Source: Hordeum vulgare subsp. vulgare
Lineage: Eukaryota > Streptophyta > Magnoliopsida > Poales > Poaceae
DNA: 64,000 bases
Direction of reading: 5' to 3'
Assembly: GCF_904849725.1 (NCBI RefSeq)
Contig: NC_058518.1
Coordinates: 418,693,081-418,757,080, forward strand
Positions within the stretch are counted from its first letter, which is position 1; each line of letters starts with the position of its first letter. The notes beneath the pieces were generated by a model. That model did not search any database and had not been told where the DNA came from. It saw only the letters and a list, made by a program, of their open reading frames with translations. Below, piece after piece: positions 58,517-64,000 of the stretch. A program made the translations under genes and the position numbers.

Positions 58517-59340
58517 TGATAACCCACAAGTATATGGGATCACGATAGTTTTCGAGGGTAGAGTATTCAACCCAAATTTATAGATTCAACACAACGGGAG
58601 CCAACGAATATTTGCAGGCATTAGCAGCTGAGTTGTCAATTCAACGACACTTGGAGATTTAGTATCTGCAACACAGTGATAAGTAGCACAATAATATGAT
58701 AGTTTTGATAGCACTGGTAACAATAGTAGGAGTAAAGGTAACATTGATAGCAGTTTTATAGCAGTTGTAACAGTAGTAGCAACAATAGTAACCTTGCAAG
58801 CACAATATGTGGAAAATTCATAGGCACTGGATCGATGATATTGCTGGATAATATTCATCATATAACAGTCACAAGATATGGCGACACAGAACTAAGATTA
58901 GGCCTCGCAATGAAGAACAAGAGGCCGCGGGGGCTCCATACCTTGAAACATGATGAAACTTCCTCTCTAATTTTTTCTCAGAAAATAAGAATTTATAGCG
59001 CTGGAATTAGGGTCAATGGAGCCACGTGGGCTCCACTAGACACCAGACCGCGCCAAGGGGGCCTGGCGCGCCCTGATGTCTACTGGGCTGATGTGGCCTC
59101 CCCTCTGGTGGATCTTGGTTCGAGTATTTTTTATATATTTCAGAAAAAATCTCCAAAAAGTTTTGTTCCATTTCGAGAACTTTTATTTTTGCACAAAAAT
59201 AACACCATGGTAGTTCTACTAAAAACAACATTAGTCAGGGTTAGTTTCATTCAAATCATGGAAATTAGAGAAAAAGTGTTAGGAAAAGTAGAAAACAAGA
59301 TAAAAATATGAGGAAAAGTAAAATGGATACGGAAAGTTAT
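58517..59340 (-). repeat. LTR (and possibly 3' end) of element H
   Basis: Contains the TATA box at 58991-58997, a GC-rich block at about 59020-59110 and an AT-rich U3-like stretch. The inner LTR boundary could not be fixed because no clear PPT was seen. Confidence 0.5.
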
Positions 59341-59409
59341 GCCTACTGAATTCATTGACCTCATGCTTCTTGAAAATGGTTCATTAACAAGGTTGATCAA
59401 GTCTTATTA

Positions 59410-60024
59410 TCAACCACTTCCAATTAGCATGATCCCGAATTTTTTTCGTAAAACAATGGGGATGTGCATATCCCCAACAATAAGTATCTCATATTTATTT
59501 TTTGTAGTAGGTAGAGGTAGTTGAAAACTTTCATTGGTGGTAGTCGGAGATTTTTCAATAACATTAACACCATTCACTTGAAATTGTTTCCTCGGAAAAT
59601 GCACCATATGTTCTTTACCATTCACATGAAAAGTGACTTTGCTTTTGTTTCAATCAATAACCGCCCGTGCAATATTCAAGAAAGGTCTGCCAATGATAAT
59701 TGACGTGTTGTCATCCCCGGTCATATCAAGTATAACAAAATCATTCAAGATAGTAACATTTGCAACAACAACGGGTACATGCTCACGAATACCAATAGGT
59801 GTGGTAGTTGATTTGTGAGCCATTTGCAATGAAATTTCAGTTGGTGCAAGTTTATTCAAGTCAAGTCTTCTGTATAAGGAGAAAGGCATAACAGTAGCAC
59901 CAGCTCCGAGATCACATAAAGCAGTTTTCATGTAGTTATTTTTTATGGAACATCCTATAGTTGGTATTCCTGGATCTCCTAGTTTTTTAGGTACTCCATC
60001 CTTAAAAGTATAATTAGCAAGCAT
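59410..60024 (-). pseudogene. Athila-type aspartic protease of element H
   Basis: On the minus strand, LGDPGIPTIGCSI precedes the active site CDLGAGATVMPFSLYRRL, and IIIGRPFLNIARAVID follows. One in-frame TGA (59652-59650) separates this from the continuation GKEHMVHFPRKQFQVNG. The DLGA active site agrees with the protease at 24362 but the two are from different families. It would process Gag. A single stop makes this a recent pseudogene or a low-quality base. Confidence 0.78.
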
Positions 60025-61034
60025 GGTAAGGATTTCAGCTTCAGGTATTTTTCTTTTATTAGTGACAATGTCTTACATGTACTTAGCATAAGGGGCCATC
60101 TTTAAAAGATCAGTTAAACAAGTACGCAAAAAGACTGGTCCAAGCATTTCAACAAATCGATCACCATGCTTCATCATCTTTTTTTCTTAGTTGGTTTAGG
60201 TGGATAAGGCATGGGTTTTTGAACCCATCGTTCTCTTTCTTTGCCATGCTTTCTAGCCACAAAATATCTTTTATCATGTCATTTATTCTTAGGTTGTGGG
60301 TTATCAAGATCAACAACAATTTCTATCTGAACATCATTATATTGTTCTTTATCATTGTTAGGTTGAGCATCTACATGAGCATCATCATTATCATTTTCAT
60401 TATCACTAGGTGAATGCTCACTACCAGATTGAGTTTCAGCATGAGAGATAGAGATATCATTAGCGTTAGCAGAAGGTTTTCCTACTTCAGGTTCACTAAA
60501 AGTATCCAAGGTCCTATCATTTTTATTTATATTTTTCTTCCTATAAGGACTAGGTGCATCAATATTAATTCTTTGTGAATCTTGCTCAGTTATTTTAGGA
60601 TGACTTTCTGATATAGTGCATCCTGAGTCATAGTTCCTCCTCTAGTCATTACATGAAGTAGCTCACTTTGAGATTTAGCAACTTGTTCTAGTTGGGTTTG
60701 AACCATAGAAGCATGTTTCCTACAACTCTTACATCAATGGTGATTCTAAATAACAAGTCACTTAAGCGAGAAATCATATGAGAGGTTTGTTTCAATTGTT
60801 TCATAACATAGGAGTTGAAATGATCTTGCTTTATAATATAATTATCAAACTCGTAAGCATTGACTAGCATGTTTATTGTAAGGGATGTCACCTTCATCAA
60901 ACTTTAGAAGAGAATTTACCTCCACCACATGTGGTGGTGTTTTGAGACCATGGATTTCTTCGATAGGTGGTAAATTCTTAACATCTTCAACTTTAATGCC
61001 CTTTTCCATCATACATTTGTTTGCCTCTTGCATA
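60025..61034 (-). pseudogene. gag: Athila-type gag of element H, N-terminus missing
   Basis: Readable pieces on the minus strand include GKERERWVQKPMPYPPKPTK and EMLGPVFLRTCLTDLLKMAP (before the protease), a Ser/Asn/Asp-rich linker (60279-60509), and PPIEEIHGLKTPPHVVEVNS (60845-61033). Stops and frame changes separate them. The capsid start is lost at the junction with element I. Confidence 0.68.
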
Positions 61035-62055
61035 GTATATTGAGTTCATGATGAAAAGAGTAACGCCTTAAGCAAGATGACATGATGTAGAAGGATAATC
61101 TCAAACCAATGATAAAAACCCCATCTTTTCACCCTTGATGGCAACAACATGATGCGTGCCTCGCTACCCCTTCTGTCACTGGGTGAGGTCACCGCACGGT
61201 ATGAACCCAAAACCAAGCACTTTTCCCATTGCAAGAATCATAGATCTAGTTGGCCAGACAAAACCCGCAACTCGAAGAGAATTACAAGGATATGAAATCA
61301 TGCATAAGAGAGATCAGAAGAAACTCAAATAAGATTCATAGATAATCTGATCATAGATCCACAATTCATCGAATCTCGACAAACACACCGCAAAACAAGA
61401 TTACATCAGATAGATCTCCATGAAGATCATGGAGAACTTTGTATTGAAGATCCAAGAGAGAGAAGAAGCCATCTAGTTACTAGCTATGGACCCGTAGGTC
61501 TATGGTGAACTACTCACGCATCATCGGAGAGGTCATGGTGTTGATGAAGAAGCCCTCCGTATCCGAATCCCCCCCCCTCCGGCAGGGCACCAAGACGTGC
61601 CCCGGATGGGATCTTGCGGAGACAGAAGCTTGTGGCGGCGGAAAAGTACTTTCTATGATCTCCTCATTTTTTTGGGATTTTTCGGGAATTTATAGGAGCA
61701 ACCCCTAGGTCAGGGGGTGCTCAGGGGGCCCACAAGCCTTGGTGGCGCGGCCTACCCCCCTCGCCGCGGGGTGGGGGCTTGTGGGGCCCCTGAGGCTCCC
61801 CTGCCTTGGCTCCCAAGCTTCCCGATCTTCTTCCGTTCCAGAAAAAATCTTTTCGGGGATTTTCTTCCGTTTGGACTCCGTTTCAAAATCTCCTCTGAAA
61901 GGGGTCAAAAACATGGAAAAAACAGGAACTGGCACTTCGCACTGAGTTAATAAGTTAGTCCCAAAAAATATATAAAAGGCATGCAAAACATACAAAGTTT
62001 GACAAGATAATAGCATGAAACCATCAAAAATTATAGATACGTTGGAGACGTATCA
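61035..62055 (-). repeat. 3' LTR of element I, truncated
   Basis: It lacks about 490 bases of its left side (U5/R side) compared with 51718-53227: the sequence begins at TAGTATATTGAGTTC, corresponding to about 52212. It ends intact with TATCA at 62055. TATAAAT is at 61688-61694 (minus). Confidence 0.82.
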
Positions 62056-64000
62056 AGCATCCCCAAGCTTAACTCCTGCTCGTCCTCGAGTAGGGAAGTG
62101 ATAAAGAATGAATTTTTGATGTGTAATGCTACCTAGCATAGTTGTCCTTTGCAACTTCTTTCACCTGGCATGAATGTTCACATCCGTAAGATTCAAAACA
62201 ATTGTTTGCTATTGACATGAAAACAGTAATACTTCAAGAAAACTAGCAAAGTAATCATGAACTTTCAAAATAACAAGGCCAAAGAAAGTTATCCCTACAA
62301 AATCATATAGTCTGGCTATGCTCCATCATCCTCACACAACTAATGTAAATCATGCACAACCCCGATATTGGCCAAGTAATTGTTTTCACACTCTTACTTT
62401 CTCAAACTTTTTATAACTATCACGCAATACATGAGCGCGAGCCATGGATATAGCACTATAGGTGGAATAGAGTGTGGTGGTGGTTGTGAGACAAAAAGGA
62501 GGAGATGGTCACATTGACTCGACGTATCAAAAGGCTATGGAGATGCCCATTAATAGATATCAATGTGAATGAGTAGGGATTGCCATACAAAGGATGCACT
62601 AGAGCTATAAGTATGTGAAAGCTCAAAAGGAAAACTAGTGGGTGTGCATCCAACTTGCTTGCTCACGAACACCTAGGGCAATTTTGAGGAAGCCCATCAT
62701 TGGAATATACAAGTCAAGTTATATAATGAAGATTCCCACTAGCATATGGTAGTGACAAAGCAAGAAGCTCTCAATCATGAAGAACATGGTGCTATCATTA
62801 AGCACAAGTGTGGAAAAAGATAGTAGCATTGTCCCTTCTCTCTTTTTCTCTCTTTTTTCATTTGGGATCTTAGGCCTCTTTTTTTCTTCTTTTTTCTCCT
62901 TTTTTTGTTTTTGCGCTCTTTGGCCTCTTTTTCCCTCACATGGGACAATGCTCTAATAATGATGATCATCACACTTTTATTTACTCACAGCTCAAAGATC
63001 ACAATGATGATGACTCCATAGGAAATGCCTCCGGTAGTGTACCGGGATGTGCAACGATCTAGCATGGTGTATGACGTTGAAACATCTCGCTAGCTATCTT
63101 ACGATCATGCAATGGCAATATGAGAGTGACGGCGCAAGTCATGAGACGGTACGGTGGGAGTTGCATGGCAATATATATCGGAATGGCTATGAAAATGCCA
63201 TAGTAGGTAGATATGGTGGCTGTTTTGAGGAAGGAATTTGGTGGGTTTGTGCACCGGCGAGAATTGCGCGGCACTAGAGAGGCTAGCAATGGTGGAAGGT
63301 GAAGGTGAATCTATACCATGGGCTCACATTAGTCATGAAGAACTCACATACTTGTTGCGAAAGTTTTTATTAGTAATCGAAACAAAGTGCTAAACGCATA
63401 CTCCGAGGGGAAGGGTTGGTAGGTGTAAACCATCGCGCGATCCCGACCTCAACACAAAGGATGACTATCAATAGATCAATTATGCTTCGAATTCCTAACA
63501 TAGCGGTTCACCATACGTGCATGCTACGGGAATCACTAACTTCAACACAAGTATTTCTAGATCCACAACACCCTACTAACATAACTCTTAATATTACCAA
63601 ATCCATGTCTCAAAACTATTTGAGAGGAATCAAAACTTCTCTTTCTACTCAATGCACATGAAGATGGCGGTTTTTGCATCCTCTTTGGGTATCTATCACT
63701 TTTGGGACTACTTTCATAGCATAATCCAACTACCAAATCATGCACCGCCGTGCTCTAAAGATATAAGTGAAGCACAAGAGCAAAAGTATCTAGCTTAAAA
63801 GATATAAGTGAAGCACTATGAGCATTCTAGCAAAATCACGATGAGTGCATGTATCTCTCTCTCAAAAAGGTGTGCAGCAAGGATGATTGTGACACAACAA
63901 AAGGATAAGACTCCTACGATACAAGACGCTCCAATCAAAAACACATATCATGTGGTGAATAAAAATATAGCTCCAAGTAATGTTACCGATGGATTGAAGA
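62056..64000 (-). other. 3' non-coding region of element I
   Basis: PPT 14-mer at 62057-62070, a pyrimidine-rich run at about 62835-62935, and TTCACTTATATC-type repeats (complement) at about 63755-63825. No coding sequence. Confidence 0.65.

Larger units (their letters stand above)
58517..61034 (-). mobile_element. Athila-lineage element H, truncated, with gag-protease
   Basis: The left end TGATAACCCACAAG at 58517 is an LTR end on the minus strand. A TATAAAT box is at 58991-58997 (minus). Protease and gag remnants follow to the right. The right end breaks off inside gag at about 61034, where the truncated LTR of element I begins. No PBS or second LTR is present. Confidence 0.7.
61035..64000 (-). 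mobile_element. Sabrina-like element I, right part beyond window
   Basis: Truncated 3' LTR, PPT (62057-62070) and 1.9 kb of the 3' region on the minus strand, running off the window end. The sequence follows element G closely (for example 62459 vs 53640, 63047 vs 54230), but the LTR belongs to the subfamily of C. Confidence 0.82.

Overview
The window looks like intergenic DNA from a large-genome Triticeae grass (wheat, barley or rye group). It is filled almost end to end by nested LTR retrotransposons, and I found no convincing cellular gene, tRNA, rRNA or CRISPR array. The organism call rests on recognisable Triticeae repeat sequences: an Angela/WIS/BARE-type Copia LTR, several Athila-lineage (Sabrina-like) Gypsy LTRs that begin TGATACGTCTCC, a Tat-lineage Gypsy element, and two very long solo LTRs of the LARD kind. 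Family names are from memory of these sequences; the structural calls (LTR ends, target-site duplications, PBS, PPT, protein motifs) are read directly.

Layout from the left. 1-8015 is a minus-strand Copia element (3' LTR cut by the window start), with a decayed gag-pol. It sits in intron 1 of the antisense gene of Tat element D (8016-10124, plus orientation, 3' half only). D lies in the LTR of another Gypsy element, E (10125-11448, probably resuming at 30094-30269). E is interrupted by element B, an Athila-lineage element with LTRs at 11449-13001 and 20525-30093. B holds a 4.3-kb solo LTR (13289-17605, TSD GAAAG) inside its gag, and a complete Sabrina-like element (21074-29106, TSD GTAGC) inside its 3' LTR.

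30270-43583 is a structurally complete Tat element on the minus strand. It has 554-bp LTRs, one 1,755-codon gag-pol frame broken by only three stop codons, a 70-bp tandem array, and a multi-exon gene on the opposite strand between the array and the 3' LTR. Its two flanks belong to different host elements and there is no TSD, so it is either an ectopic recombinant or an assembly join.

To the right, everything is on the minus strand: the 5' end of Athila element C (43584-45616); an LTR fragment F (45617-45934 and 51089-51701) split by a 5.15-kb Sukkula-like solo LTR (45935-51088, TSD GCCTC); complete non-autonomous element G (51718-58470, TSD CTCGG); Athila fragment H with gag-protease (58517-61034); and element I, whose 3' LTR is truncated where it meets H (61035-64000).

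How they work together: only the Tat element carries a full enzyme set, and its integrase has lost two of its three catalytic residues. The Sabrina-like elements carry gag-protease, or in G an unrelated 249-residue ORF, and would depend on enzymes supplied in trans. The most unusual features are the spliced antisense gene, the polypurine-tract sequence repeated inside two element families, three tRNA-like box A/box B modules in the Sukkula-like LTR, and the orphan ORF of G.
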